This document shows, one piece after another, positions 54,700 to 63,600 of a stretch of 64,000 nucleotides of DNA (positions are counted from its first letter, which is position 1; every line of letters begins with the position of its first letter). Source of the DNA: Teredinibacter turnerae T7901 (GTDB taxonomy: Bacteria > Pseudomonadota > Gammaproteobacteria > Pseudomonadales > Cellvibrionaceae); the NCBI RefSeq assembly GCF_000023025.1, contig NC_012997.1, positions 1,410,764-1,474,763 on the forward strand. The letters are read 5' to 3'. The notes under the pieces are model-generated. The model was not told the DNA's origin and made no database searches. It saw only the letters and a list, made by a program, of their open reading frames with translations. A program made the translations under genes and the position numbers.

Positions 54700-55010
54700 G
54701 CGCTGAGGGGACCAATTCTTGCGAATTGGTGGAACGTTGGACCAATTCGTTTGAATTGGTGGTGCGCTGGACTTTGTCCAGCTAATGGGGGCGTGGCCTT
54801 TGGCCACTTTGGGGAACGCGGTCTGCGCCCGCTTCTGGGAACACTCGCTCTGCTCGCTTCTTGGTTTTCCTAGGAGCGAAGCGTTCCCAGCAGCGCAGCG
54901 TTCCGGCAACGGCCTCCGGCCGTGCCCCCAAGCTCCCCCTGGGGAGCGCCCCAGCAGTGGAGCGTAGCGGAACGTTCCAGCGAGGCCAAAGCCTCGCTTC
55001 CCCCGCTTTT
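54700..55010 (+). repeat. Mosaic array before the beta-CASP gene (copy F)
   Basis: Begins with CCAATTCTTGCGAATTGG and GGACCAATTCG hairpins, then GCTGGACTTTGTCCAGC, GTGGCCTTTGGCCAC, GCGGTCTGCGCCCGC, a CTCGCTCTGCTCGC word, GGAGCGAAGCG, GGCCTCCGGCC and GAGGCCAAAGCCTC, joined by GTTCC-CAGCAG and TTCTGGGAAC linkers. It shares about 270 bases, almost unbroken and in the same direction, with the array at 57511. Confidence 0.9.
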
Positions 55011-55026
55011 TATAAAAAGGACTTTT

Positions 55027-56424
55027 ATGAAAACTCAAAAACTAGTTAAACACCCATACCCTAAATTTGAACATCACGGCGCTTTGTCTGGTGTTACTGG
55101 CAGTTGTCATCGTTATATTGCGTCACCGTCAAACCACTTTCTGATCGATTGCGGGCTTTTCCAGGGGGAGGAGGGGGCCGGTGGCGACGGTAGCCAGCAT
55201 GAGATTGATTTCGATATATCCCAAGTGCGTGGCCTAATCGTTACCCATGTGCATATCGATCATGTCGGGCGTATTCCTTATTTACTGGCCGCGGGGTTTA
55301 GCGGGCCTATTTATACTTCTATTCCCTCGGCGCGGCTGTTGCCGCTGGTTATTGAGGATGCATTAAAAGTCGGTTTTACCCGGGATTCTCGGTTAATCGA
55401 GCGATTTCTGGCAAAGGTGGGCGGAATGTTGCGGCCACTGGATTACGGAACCTGGCTCCCGCTGGTGGAAAGCGAAAGCTGCACATTGCGACTTAAGCTG
55501 CAGCGCGCGGGTCATATACTCGGCTCCGCTTACGTTGAATTAGATGCAAAATACCCTGACTACACTCATCGTACCGTTTTTTCCGGAGATTTGGGCGCGC
55601 CTTATGCGCCTCTGTTGCCTGCACCGCGATCACCCTATCGCGCCGATACCTTGGTTCTCGAAAGCACCTACGGCAACAAACAGCATGAAAGCCGCGCCAA
55701 GCGTAAACAACGGTTGTTTGCCGCCTTAGAGCGCGCGTTTGAGAATGGGGGAACGGTGTTGATTCCCGCGTTCAGTATCGGTCGTACCCAGGAGTTGCTC
55801 TACGAACTGGAATCGATCATTTCTGCCGAGAAGGCGCGGTGGGGGAATCTTGAAGTGATTGTTGATTCGCCATTGGCTGCAAAATTCACGGAGGTTTATC
55901 GGGAGCTTAAACCTTATTGGGATGCGGAAGCTCAACGCAGACTCCGGCAGGGGAGGCACCCATTGAGCTTTGATAACCTTTATACGGTGGGCTCGCACGA
56001 AGAACACCTGCGGACGGTTGAATACCTGGCAGACAGTGCGCGCCCGACGGTGGTGATCGCCGCGAGTGGTATGCTCAACGGCGGTCGCAGCCTCAACTAC
56101 GCCAAGGCACTTATTGAGAACTCCCGCCATGCGATTCTATTTGTCGGTTATCAGGCGCGTGGCACTATTGGCAGTTCGATTCAGCACTACGGCGCCAAGG
56201 AGGGCGGGTGGGTGATGATCGACGGTCAACGCTATGCCATTAACGCCCAAGTGCTCACCATCGGCGGATACAGCGCCCACGCCGACCAGAAAAATCTGCT
56301 CAATTTTGTAAAACGTACCCGCATAGGCCCCACCCAAATCCGCCTGATCCACGGCGAACCCGATGCTAAAAAGGTATTGGGAAAGAAGTTGGAGGAAATG
56401 ATTAAGGGGGTAGAGGTGTTTTAG
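55027..56424 (+). CDS. Beta-CASP metallo-beta-lactamase-fold hydrolase (CPSF-like)
   Basis: 465 residues from the ATG at 55027, with AAAAAGGAC before it; an open frame upstream is array sequence. Zinc motifs are HVHIDHVGRIP near residue 75, HILGSAYVEL near 160, GDLGAPYAP near 185 and the C-terminal SAHADQKN near 417. The beta-CASP region holds ESTYGNKQHESR and the IVDSPLAAKFTEVY stretch (near 276), plus GMLNGGRS. Relatives cut RNA, as endonucleases or 5'-exonucleases, but the bacterial group is poorly characterised. It lies alone between two mosaic arrays. Confidence 0.88.
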   Translation: MKTQKLVKHPYPKFEHHGALSGVTGSCHRYIASPSNHFLIDCGLFQGEEGAGGDGSQHEIDFDISQVRGLIVTHVHIDHVGRIPYLLAAGFSGPIYTSIPSARLLPLVIEDALKVGFTRDSRLIERFLAKVGGMLRPLDYGTWLPLVESESCTLRLKLQRAGHILGSAYVELDAKYPDYTHRTVFSGDLGAPYAPLLPAPRSPYRADTLVLESTYGNKQHESRAKRKQRLFAALERAFENGGTVLIPAFSIGRTQELLYELESIISAEKARWGNLEVIVDSPLAAKFTEVYRELKPYWDAEAQRRLRQGRHPLSFDNLYTVGSHEEHLRTVEYLADSARPTVVIAASGMLNGGRSLNYAKALIENSRHAILFVGYQARGTIGSSIQHYGAKEGGWVMIDGQRYAINAQVLTIGGYSAHADQKNLLNFVKRTRIGPTQIRLIHGEPDAKKVLGKKLEEMIKGVEVF

Positions 56425-56429
56425 CAATC

Positions 56430-56850
56430 TCAGGGGGCCAATTCTTTCGAATTGGCGGAGCGCTGGACTTCGTCCAGCTGCTGGGAGTGTGGCCTTTGGC
56501 CACTTTGGGGAACGCGGTCTGCGCCCGCTTCTAGGAACGGGCTTCGCCCTGCTGGGAACCAAATGGTTTTACCCAGAAGCGTAGCGTTCCCAGTAGCGAC
56601 GCGTTCCAGCACGTGCCTTTGGCCGTGCTCCCCAAGCTCCCCTCCGGGGAGCGTCCCAGCAGTGAAGCAAAGCGGAACGTTCCAGCAAGGCCATAGCCTC
56701 GCCCCTCCCAGAAGCAAGCTTGCTTGCGTTCCCAGTAGCGAAGCGTTCCAGCAACGGCCTCTGGCCGTGCTCCCCAGGCTCCCCCTTGGGAGCGCCCCAG
56801 CAGTGAAGCGAAGCGGAACGTTCCAGCGGGCCGGAGGCCCGCTATCGTAT
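56430..56850 (+). repeat. Mosaic array between beta-CASP gene and mazEF (copy G)
   Basis: Starts 12 bases after the beta-CASP stop with CCAATTCTTTCGAATTGG, GCTGGACTTCGTCCAGC, GTGGCCTTTGGCCAC and GCGGTCTGCGCCCGC, the same order as copies F and H, then GGGCTTCGCCC, AAGCGTAGCGTTCC, GGCCTCTGGCC and GAGGCCATAGCCTC words with CAGCAG/CAGAAG linkers. The order of the later words differs from F and H, so parts have been shuffled. Confidence 0.9.
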
Positions 56851-56917
56851 CTACATTGTTGACACGTTTTTGTTTTGGTTTTAGGATTTCAAGGCGATCA
56901 AAATTCTGGAAAAAGGT

Positions 56918-57178
56918 ATGGCAAACATTGAAATTCAGAAATGGGGCAATAGCGCTGCCATTCGCTTGAACAAGGGGCTGTTAAACCAATTGTCATGTGA
57001 TATTGGGAACACGTTTGAAGTAACGCTGAAAGACGGGGGTGTATTTTTAAAGCCCGTTCGTGAAGCCAAATATTCGTTGGCTGAGCTTCTAGAGAATTGT
57101 CCAGATGAATCTCTGAAAATGGACGAGGAAGACGATGCGTGGCTTAACTCTAATCCTGAAGGAGGAGAGCATTGGTGA
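56918..57178 (+). CDS. mazE: MazE-type antitoxin
   Basis: 86 residues of the AbrB/MazE fold: MANIEIQKWGNSAAIRLNKG is the typical DNA-binding swapped-hairpin start, and the acidic tail (ENCPDESLKMDEEDDAWLN) would wrap the toxin. GGAAAAAGG precedes the ATG. Its end overlaps the toxin start, so the two are translated together, with autoregulation expected for this type. Confidence 0.9.
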   Translation: MANIEIQKWGNSAAIRLNKGLLNQLSCDIGNTFEVTLKDGGVFLKPVREAKYSLAELLENCPDESLKMDEEDDAWLNSNPEGGEHW

Positions 57179-57510
57179 GCGGTACTGAGTATGTTCCGTC
57201 CCGAGGCGATATTATCTTCACAGACTTCCACCCAGCAGCAGGCAAAGAACAAAACCTGGCGAGACCCGCGTTGGTACTTTCGCCTTTGCCGTTCAATAAA
57301 AAAATCGGCCTCGCGTTAGTGGCTCCTATAACATCAAAAATTCGCGCTCATGGGTTCGAAGTAGTACTTGCAGGAACAAAAACCGTAGGCGCAGTGTTGT
57401 GTCACCAAGTGAAGACGATTGACTACAAAGCGCGCGGATCGAAATTTATCGAGAAAGCGCCGGCGGTGATTATTCAGGATGTGTTAGCGAAAGTGAGGCT
57501 TTTGGTCTGA
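57175..57510 (+). CDS. mazF: MazF/PemK-family endoribonuclease toxin
   Basis: 111 residues. The family start VPSRGDIIFTDFHPAAGKEQ, the RPALVLSPLPFN strand and the conserved PITSKIRAHGFEV and CHQVKTIDYKARG segments are all present, with no sign of truncation. I choose GTG at 57175, seven bases after GGAGGAG; a TTG at 57172 is closer to the site. Cuts messenger RNA at short sequences in other systems; its own sequence preference is unknown. Mosaic arrays flank the pair. Confidence 0.9.
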   Translation: MSGTEYVPSRGDIIFTDFHPAAGKEQNLARPALVLSPLPFNKKIGLALVAPITSKIRAHGFEVVLAGTKTVGAVLCHQVKTIDYKARGSKFIEKAPAVIIQDVLAKVRLLV

Positions 57511-58170
57511 ATCTGGAGACCAATTCTTTCGAATTGGTGGAACGCTGGACTTTGTCCAGCTAATGGGGGCGTGGCCTTTGGCCACTTTGGGGAACGCGGC
57601 CTGCGCCCGCTTCTGGGAACACTCGCTCTGCTCGCTTCTTGGCTTTCCTAGGAGCGAAGCGTTCCCTGCAGCGAAGCGTTCCAGCAGCGGCCTCCGGCCG
57701 TGCTCCCCAAGCTCCCTCGGGAGCTCCCCAGCAGTGAAGCGCAGCGGAACGTTCCAGCGAGGCCATAGCCTCGCCCCTCCCAGAAGCAAGCTTGCTTGCG
57801 TTCCCTGCAGCGAAGCGTTCCAGCAACGGCCTCCGGCCGTGCTCCCCAAGCTCCCTCGGGAGCGCCCTAGCAGTGAAGCGCAGCGGAACGTTCCAGCGTG
57901 GCTAAAGCCTCGCTCCACTCCCAGCAGCAAGCTTACTTGCGTTCCCAGCAGCGAAGCGTTCCAGCATCCGCCTCCGGCGGTGCTCCCCAAGCTCCCCCTG
58001 GGAGCGTCCCAGCAGTGAAGCGTAGCGGAACGCTCCAGCGAGGCCATCGCCTCGCTCACCCGGAACATTCATTGCTAGTAAAACCCGATGTCGGGCTTTG
58101 GGTGTTGGCGATAGTGGGGGTTCCAGAGGTGAAGCGTGGCGTAGCGTTCCAACGGTAGCCGCGGGCCGCG
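57511..58170 (+). repeat. Mosaic array between mazF and ugd (copy H)
   Basis: Starts within ten bases of the mazF stop, in the same order as copies F and G. It then repeats a block of about 170-190 bases three times (near 57680, 57810 and 57940), each with GGCCTCCGGCC or CGCCTCCGGCG, GGGAGC words, AGCGCAGCGG or AGCGTAGCGG, GAGGCCATAGCCTC or similar, and AAGCTTGCTTGCG. The tandem growth of this block is the clearest in the window. No gene is supported in 58171-58335 except the ugd leader. Confidence 0.92.
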
Positions 58171-58335
58171 CCCTGTTAGCGACTTGCGGGTAGGGTGCTA
58201 CAGTGACGCGACGAGGAACACTCCCGCTCGCGAGGGCGATAGAGGTAAATTTTTCCGACAATTATTTAACATTTTTTACCCCCTGCGGATGGGGTAAAAT
58301 TCGAGACTGAATTTTTAATCAACACAGGTTGCTCT

Positions 58336-59502
58336 ATGAAAATAGCCGTTGCAGGTACAGGGTATGTTGGGTTGTCCAACGCTGTTTTGTTGGCTCAGCA
58401 TCACGAGGTAGTGGCGCTGGACCTTATTCCGGAAAAAGTGGATCTTATTAACAATAAGAAATCCCCGATTGTTGATGCCGAAATCGAAGACTTTCTGGCT
58501 AACAAGAATCTCAATCTGAGAGCAACTCTCGATAAGGCAGAAGCCTATGACGGTGCTGAGTTCGTTATTATCGCCACCCCGACGGACTACGATGTAGAAA
58601 CCAACTACTTCAACACGCGTTCGGTGGAGGCCGTGATTAAAGATGTAATTGCGCTTAACCCCGATGCGACCATGATTGTGAAATCTACCGTGCCCGTGGG
58701 TTTCACTCAGTCGATAAAAGAATTGTTGAATACAGAGCAGGTTATGTTCTCGCCAGAGTTTTTGCGGGAAGGCAAGGCGCTTTACGACAACTTGCACCCG
58801 TCGCGCATTATTGTTGGTGAGCAGTCTGAGCGCGCACGCATTTTTGCGGGCTTGCTTTCGGAAGGCGCCGAGAAAAAAGATATCGATATTCTGTTTACCG
58901 ATTCTACCGAAGCCGAAGCAATTAAGTTGTTTTCTAATACTTACCTGGCCATGCGTGTAGCCTATTTCAACGAGCTGGACAGCTACGCCGAGCGCCACGG
59001 GCTGAATTCCCGCCAGATTATCGAAGGCGTATGCCTGGACCCACGTATCGGTACGCACTACAACAATCCTTCATTTGGCTACGGCGGTTACTGTTTGCCG
59101 AAAGATACCAAGCAGTTGCTGGCGAATTATCACGATGTACCTAACAACCTGATTGCCGCCATCGTGGATGCGAACCGCACCCGCAAGGATTTTATTGCCG
59201 ACTCCATTATCAGCAAGCAGCCTAAAACGGTGGGTGTTTACCGCCTGATTATGAAGGCGGGCTCCGACAATTTCCGGGCGTCATCCATTCAGGGTGTGAT
59301 GAAACGCATTAAAGCAAAGGGTATTCGCGTTATTGTGTACGAGCCAGTGCTGACGGAAGCAGACTTCTTTAACTCGCCCGTCGTTAACGACCTGGCCGAG
59401 TTTAAAGCGCAGAGTGATGTGATTGTAGCCAACCGAATGGTCGACGATATCCGCGATGTAGCCGAAAAGGTTTACACACGCGATTTGTTTAACAGTGATT
59501 AA
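58336..59502 (+). CDS. ugd: UDP-glucose 6-dehydrogenase
   Basis: Oxidises UDP-glucose to UDP-glucuronate with NAD. 388 residues, [21 protein letters not shown] start with the NAD motif GTGYVG, ATPTDYD near 82, the STVPVG segment near 117 and the catalytic Cys in [15 protein letters not shown] near 252. It supplies the substrate of the nearby epimerase and so belongs functionally to the polysaccharide locus, although separated from it by the array-bound modules. Confidence 0.96.
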   Translation: MKIAVAGTGYVGLSNAVLLAQHHEVVALDLIPEKVDLINNKKSPIVDAEIEDFLANKNLNLRATLDKAEAYDGAEFVIIATPTDYDVETNYFNTRSVEAVIKDVIALNPDATMIVKSTVPVGFTQSIKELLNTEQVMFSPEFLREGKALYDNLHPSRIIVGEQSERARIFAGLLSEGAEKKDIDILFTDSTEAEAIKLFSNTYLAMRVAYFNELDSYAERHGLNSRQIIEGVCLDPRIGTHYNNPSFGYGGYCLPKDTKQLLANYHDVPNNLIAAIVDANRTRKDFIADSIISKQPKTVGVYRLIMKAGSDNFRASSIQGVMKRIKAKGIRVIVYEPVLTEADFFNSPVVNDLAEFKAQSDVIVANRMVDDIRDVAEKVYTRDLFNSD

Positions 59503-59627
59503 TACACACATGTAGCGCGTGTGGAGAGCAGGGCGTTCGCCCTGCTTTCGGCTGGTGGCCTGGGCCACTTCACCAATTTCTCGGTACGGCTGCTGTGTTT
59601 CCTGCTGGAGCGCGGCCGGTCTTCCTA

Positions 59628-59651
59628 AGAAGCCTGCGGTGCAGGCTTTCT
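59628..59651 (+). terminator. Terminator between ugd and the GH43 gene
   Basis: An 8-base perfect stem (AAGCCTGC with GCAGGCTT) with a GGT loop is followed by T-rich sequence on the plus strand and lies seven bases after the end of the convergent GH43 gene. It can serve both strands. Confidence 0.6.
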
Positions 59652-59658
59652 GTCTGGC

Positions 59659-60678
59659 CTAGTCTCTGTACGGGTCCATCGTAATAATTTTCCCATCCGC
59701 ATCGTACTTAATCTCCGCCATTTTAATGGAGCGAAGGTGAGTGACGCCCTTGGACAGGGTGGAGTCGTGGTAGAAAAGAAACCAGCGATCTTCGTAAGCA
59801 CAGATGGAGTGGTGCGTGGTCCAGCCAACAACCGGGTTCAGAATACGGCCAGCGTAGGTGAACGGGCCGTAGGGGTTGTCGCCGATGGCGTAGCACAGGA
59901 AGTGGGTATCGCCTGTGGAGTACGAGAAATAGTACTTGCCATTATATTTGTGCATCCAGGAGGCTTCGAAGAATCGGCGGTCGTGGTCGCCAGCGAGCAA
60001 CGGCTTGCCTTCGTCGTCAATAATTTGCAGCTCACGCGGCTCTTCCGCGAACTCCAGCATATCGTCGCTCATTTTTGCGGCAATAGGGCCTAACGCAGGC
60101 TCGTTGTCTGCAGGCTCCTGGTTAGATGCGCTATAGGTGTTGTTGCGGTAGTTTTGCAACTGACCACCCCAGATTCCGCCAAAGTACATGTAATAGTTGC
60201 CGTCGTCATCCTCGAATACCGCCGGGTCGATGGTGTAGCTGCCTTTTATGGCTTCTGGCTGGGCAACGAAAGGGCCGGTTGGCGAATCGCTTACCGCAAC
60301 GCCGATTTGAAAAATATCGTCTTCGCGCTTGGCGGGGAAGTACAGGTAGTATTTGCCGTCTTTGTGGGCGGCATCGGGAGCCCACATTTGGCGGGCAGCC
60401 CAGGGTACATCTTTAACGTGCAGCGCAACGCCGTTATCGACAGCTTCTGCTTCCGGGCTGTCCATGGAGATTACGTGGTAATCCTCCATGCCGAAGTGGT
60501 CGCCGTTGTCGTTGAATGGAATGCCTGCGTCGATATCGTGAGAGGGGTAGATGTATATCTTGCCGTTAAAAACATGTGCGGACGGGTCTGCGGTGTAGAT
60601 GTTTTTAACCAGTGGCTGCGAAATTGCCTTGGCGTTTACTTCGTCAAAGTCCAGTTGGGTATATTCTTCGTCGGCCAT
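59659..60678 (-). CDS. Glycoside hydrolase family 43, intracellular
   Basis: Five-bladed propeller enzyme of 339 residues acting on arabinose-, xylose- or galactose-containing oligosaccharides. The catalytic base is the Asp of TADPSAHVF near residue 31, the pKa-tuning Asp is in YTIDPAVFED near 149 and the general acid Glu is in RFFEASWMHKY near 237. There is no signal peptide, so it works on sugars already taken up. The upstream GPH symporter fits this. Exact substrate is not deducible. Confidence 0.92.
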   Translation of the reverse strand: MADEEYTQLDFDEVNAKAISQPLVKNIYTADPSAHVFNGKIYIYPSHDIDAGIPFNDNGDHFGMEDYHVISMDSPEAEAVDNGVALHVKDVPWAARQMWAPDAAHKDGKYYLYFPAKREDDIFQIGVAVSDSPTGPFVAQPEAIKGSYTIDPAVFEDDDGNYYMYFGGIWGGQLQNYRNNTYSASNQEPADNEPALGPIAAKMSDDMLEFAEEPRELQIIDDEGKPLLAGDHDRRFFEASWMHKYNGKYYFSYSTGDTHFLCYAIGDNPYGPFTYAGRILNPVVGWTTHHSICAYEDRWFLFYHDSTLSKGVTHLRSIKMAEIKYDADGKIITMDPYRD

Positions 60679-60708
60679 AGGAATGTAAAACCTTCGCTTG
60701 GGTGTTTA

Positions 60709-60741
60709 TGAAAAAGCCGGGTGCCCGCGAAGGCGCCCGGC
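60709..60741 (-). terminator. Hairpin between GPH symporter and GH43
   Basis: On the minus strand the transcript would form GCCGGGCGCC paired with GGCACCCGGC (10 pairs, one G-T), loop TTCGCG, followed by five T bases. It lies between the two genes of the presumed operon, so it may lower the amount of GH43 message relative to the transporter. Confidence 0.6.
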
Positions 60742-60760
60742 GAAAAAGGGTAAATAGTGT

Positions 60761-62230
60761 TTAGAGTGTAGCAGTTCGTCGCTCGGCCAGATCATTCTCG
60801 ATCTGAGTTTCCATACGTTTGTTAATCTCGTATAAAAACAGAATCGCCGCCGCCAGAAAGAAGGGAATAGACGCATAAAGGCTGATGGCCAGGCGAATTC
60901 CTTGTACCGTTTCCTCGGCTTGCACGTCCAGGTCCGGGTTGTAGTGGTAGTGCTCCAAAATCATGGAGGCGATAGTGCTACCCAAGGTCAGGCCGCCTTT
61001 GAGGCCGAGAATACTGGCTGAAAAAATCATACCGGTTGCGCGACGTTTGTTTTTCCACTCGGAATAGTCAGCGACGTCTGCAATCATTGCCCACATCAAA
61101 GGAATAGTGATGCCGTAAAAGAAGCCATGCAGAATCTGCGAAATAAACATCATGCCGATGGCGTCTTTCGGGAATGCAATAAACGCTAGAATGAACAGTG
61201 TGGATATTGCGAGAAACAGGCGGTAGATGTTGCGCTTACCGAATTTATCCGCGAGCGACTTAGAAAAGCCGATACCGACGATCATTAGAATAATGCCGCC
61301 ACCATTAAACAAGCCGTAGCCTGAAGCCGTGGCTTCGCGCGGCCATTCGAAGTTCAGGCCCATACTGTGGAACACGACGGTCAGCCAATCGATAAAGCTG
61401 TAGAAACCGATGTTGGTCAGGAACTGCGCAAGCGCTGCTTCATCGACATAGTTGTTAAAGTAGTAGATGTACATACCACCTTTTAACGCGAGCGTGATGA
61501 AGACCAAAATAACGACGCCGAGCATAATGACCCAGGGGAAGTTCTTCATCAGGTCGCGAAGGTCATCGGAGATTTTGGACTCTTCCTGGGCGACCACAAC
61601 CCGCTCTCTCGTTGTGAAAAAGGTGACAATAAAACAGATGACACCCGCAACGGCGAATACGCTCATGATCATGCGGAAACCCAGCGCCTGATCACCTTTA
61701 CCCACCATAAGAATGATGGGCAGCATCAGCACCTGGATAATAAATTGCGCAGCCATAACAGCCACAAACCGATAAGAAGACAAACTGTTGCGCTCGGCCA
61801 TATTGCCCGTTAACACGCCGCTCAAAGAGGCGTAGGGCAGGTTATTGGCGGTGTAGAGCATCACCAGAAGCAGGTAAGTCACAAACGCATATATCACTTT
61901 ACCGGTCGGCCCAAGATCGGGTGTGGTAAAGGTAAGAAAAATCATGATGGCGAATGGAACCGCGGTCCAGAGTACCCACGGGCGATATTTACCCCAGCGG
62001 GTGTGCGTTCGGTCGGCGATCATCCCCATAATGGGGGCAAAGACAACACCACCTAAAATACCACACCAGAAAATGACCGTTTGAGCAGCACCGGCGCCCA
62101 GTTTGTACACGTCGGTGTAAAAAAACACGATATAGGTTACTAGCGTTTGGAATACCAGGTTGGCGGCAAGGTCGCCAAGGCTGTAGCCCACTTTCTCCAT
62201 TACGGATAATTTATCGGATTGTGTATTCAT
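60761..62230 (-). CDS. GPH-family sugar:cation symporter (MFS)
   Basis: 489 residues with twelve helices and the GPH-family start VMEKVGYSLGDLAANLVFQT, which places a glycoside-pentoside-hexuronide:cation symporter. The loop 2-3 pattern GMIADRTHTRWGKYRPW is characteristic. Probably brings in xylo-, arabino- or related oligosaccharides for GH43. The 381-base gap 62231-62611 upstream is divergent towards the tRNA genes; I could not place the symporter promoter in it. Confidence 0.9.
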   Translation of the reverse strand: MNTQSDKLSVMEKVGYSLGDLAANLVFQTLVTYIVFFYTDVYKLGAGAAQTVIFWCGILGGVVFAPIMGMIADRTHTRWGKYRPWVLWTAVPFAIMIFLTFTTPDLGPTGKVIYAFVTYLLLVMLYTANNLPYASLSGVLTGNMAERNSLSSYRFVAVMAAQFIIQVLMLPIILMVGKGDQALGFRMIMSVFAVAGVICFIVTFFTTRERVVVAQEESKISDDLRDLMKNFPWVIMLGVVILVFITLALKGGMYIYYFNNYVDEAALAQFLTNIGFYSFIDWLTVVFHSMGLNFEWPREATASGYGLFNGGGIILMIVGIGFSKSLADKFGKRNIYRLFLAISTLFILAFIAFPKDAIGMMFISQILHGFFYGITIPLMWAMIADVADYSEWKNKRRATGMIFSASILGLKGGLTLGSTIASMILEHYHYNPDLDVQAEETVQGIRLAISLYASIPFFLAAAILFLYEINKRMETQIENDLAERRTATL

Positions 62231-62555
62231 TTTTAGTTATTCATATACGTGGAAGAACAACAAAATTTGAGGAAAGCATACTCAAATTTCACTCTGGTAG
62301 GGCTCTATTCAGTCTAGGGCCTTCTGCTTCTTATGTGGTTCTCTGGCTCTTGTATGCTCTGTGGCAGCCTTAAAGAACGCTGGATAATGTACGCCCCCAA
62401 TCAAAACGCACAGGTATCGGGTCGCCATTCTAGCAGAATGAAGGCGCGTACTTACATACATGTAGGCGCGTAATACCTTTCATTACTGTCGACGATCAAA
62501 TTAAACCAAGCTTTTGTCCACTCTGAGAGGCTAACGTTCCGCGCGGATTTTTCTG

Positions 62556-62584
62556 TTGCGATGGCAGATATTCCTATATACAAT
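62556..62584 (+). promoter_or_regulatory. Sigma-70 promoter of tRNA-Val
   Basis: TTGCGA and TACAAT with a 17-base spacer, followed by the GC-rich stretch ACGCGCCC that is typical of stable-RNA promoters under stringent control. It is 27 bases before the tRNA. Confidence 0.7.
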
Positions 62585-62611
62585 ACGCGCCCTCTCGTTG
62601 CGGGATATAGT

Positions 62612-62688
<77 letters not shown>

Positions 62689-62734
62689 CTATAAACCCGA
62701 GAAAAATCAACGAGTTAAAAAGTTTTATTAGGGG

Positions 62735-62763
62735 TTGACACCCCAGGGCCGCATCAGTAAGAT
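62735..62763 (+). promoter_or_regulatory. Sigma-70 promoter of tRNA-Asn
   Basis: TTGACA and TAAGAT with a 17-base spacer, followed by ACGCGCTC. It lies between the two tRNA genes, 33 bases before tRNA-Asn, so the second gene need not depend on the first promoter. Confidence 0.72.
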
Positions 62764-62795
62764 ACGCGCTCTTTCGGGCAAGAGCCCAAAGCCAT

Positions 62796-62871
62796 TCCGC
62801 CTTAGCTCAGTTGGTAGAGCAAATGACTGTTAATCATTGGGTCGCTGGTTCGAGCCCAGCAGGCGGAGCCA
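62796..62871 (+). tRNA. tRNA-Asn (GTT)
   Basis: Complete cloverleaf of 76 bases: acceptor TCCGCCT with AGGCGGA, D arm TAGCTCAGTTGG, anticodon stem AATGA with TCATT around loop CTGTTAA (anticodon GTT), T arm CTGGTTCGAGCCCAG, discriminator G and an encoded CCA. It is a likely integration target, given the tyrosine recombinase downstream. Confidence 0.96.
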
Positions 62872-62904
62872 AATAAAAACTATTAAAATCAATAGTTTGC
62901 AGAA

Positions 62905-62934
62905 AAGAGGTCAACCTTCGGGTTGGCCTTTTTT
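62905..62934 (+). terminator. Intrinsic terminator of tRNA-Asn
   Basis: Stem GGTCAACC with GGTTGGCC, tetraloop TTCG, then six T bases, preceded by AAAAGA. It lies 37 bases after the tRNA. Confidence 0.88.
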
Positions 62935-62973
62935 CGTTTCAGTGCCCACATTTTGGCAGAGGGTGCGTAACTA

Positions 62974-63585
62974 TTATTTTGCTATTTCGAATTCGTCTAT
63001 TTTGGCATTGATGTCTGACACTATTTCCCGGACTAACGATATTTTATGAATGACAATTGCTTGGGCTTTTAAGTTGGCCCTAGCGATTTCGCAGACAGAC
63101 TCCCTAGCATTTGGCTCATCAGTTTTTATGTTCGATAGTTCATTTAGCGCCTGTGTTGCGTCTTTCCAGCTATCAAGTGCTTCTTTTGCGTTATCTAAAC
63201 AATATTGTTCAGCTTCCTCAATGTGTTTCATGTGTGATTTAAATTCTGGTTGAGTGACAGGACGGAGCGTGTTGTACCTAAACTCAGCTTTTGTTCGTTG
63301 AATTGTGAGTTTGTAGGCATTCGTTCTGGATATTTCGTAGTGCTGGGATTGCAAGTTTAGTAAGTCGCTGAGTATTTTGGTCGCATTCTCGATAGACTCG
63401 ATTGTCAGGTTGCGCTGATTCGAATTATCCCGCTGGATTTCTCTTTCACTTTTTTCGAGCTCTCTTTTCCTCAACTCGTTCGAAGTTTTAAACTGATTAC
63501 CGAGCGTGAACACCGCAGTTAACGCGGCTATAAAGGCGAGAATTTCTTCGAAATGATTTAAAAAACTGCAATATAAGTCTTCCAT
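62974..63585 (-). CDS. Membrane-anchored coiled-coil protein, unknown
   Basis: 203 residues. A hydrophobic helix near residues 15-30 (ILAFIAALTAVFTLGNQF) is followed by a highly charged helical region (RKRELEKSEREIQRDNSNQR) predicted to form a coiled coil, then further helices. I recognise no family. It lies between the tRNA-Asn and the recombinase gene, 15 bases downstream of the latter's stop, so it could be cargo of the island, possibly a defence or accessory protein; that is only suggested by its place. Confidence 0.6.
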   Translation of the reverse strand: MEDLYCSFLNHFEEILAFIAALTAVFTLGNQFKTSNELRKRELEKSEREIQRDNSNQRNLTIESIENATKILSDLLNLQSQHYEISRTNAYKLTIQRTKAEFRYNTLRPVTQPEFKSHMKHIEEAEQYCLDNAKEALDSWKDATQALNELSNIKTDEPNARESVCEIARANLKAQAIVIHKISLVREIVSDINAKIDEFEIAK

Positions 63586-63600
63586 GTAAGTATTTTCCTG

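Noticed and set aside
54922-55026. N-terminal extension of the beta-CASP protein
   Set aside because: It is translated array sequence; the ATG at 55027 has a ribosome site and begins the family similarity.
57484-58068. Minus-strand frame of 194 codons in the array after mazF
   Set aside because: Produced by tandem array blocks; the translation repeats the same GNASL/AGTFRC-like phrases, which arise from hairpin words.
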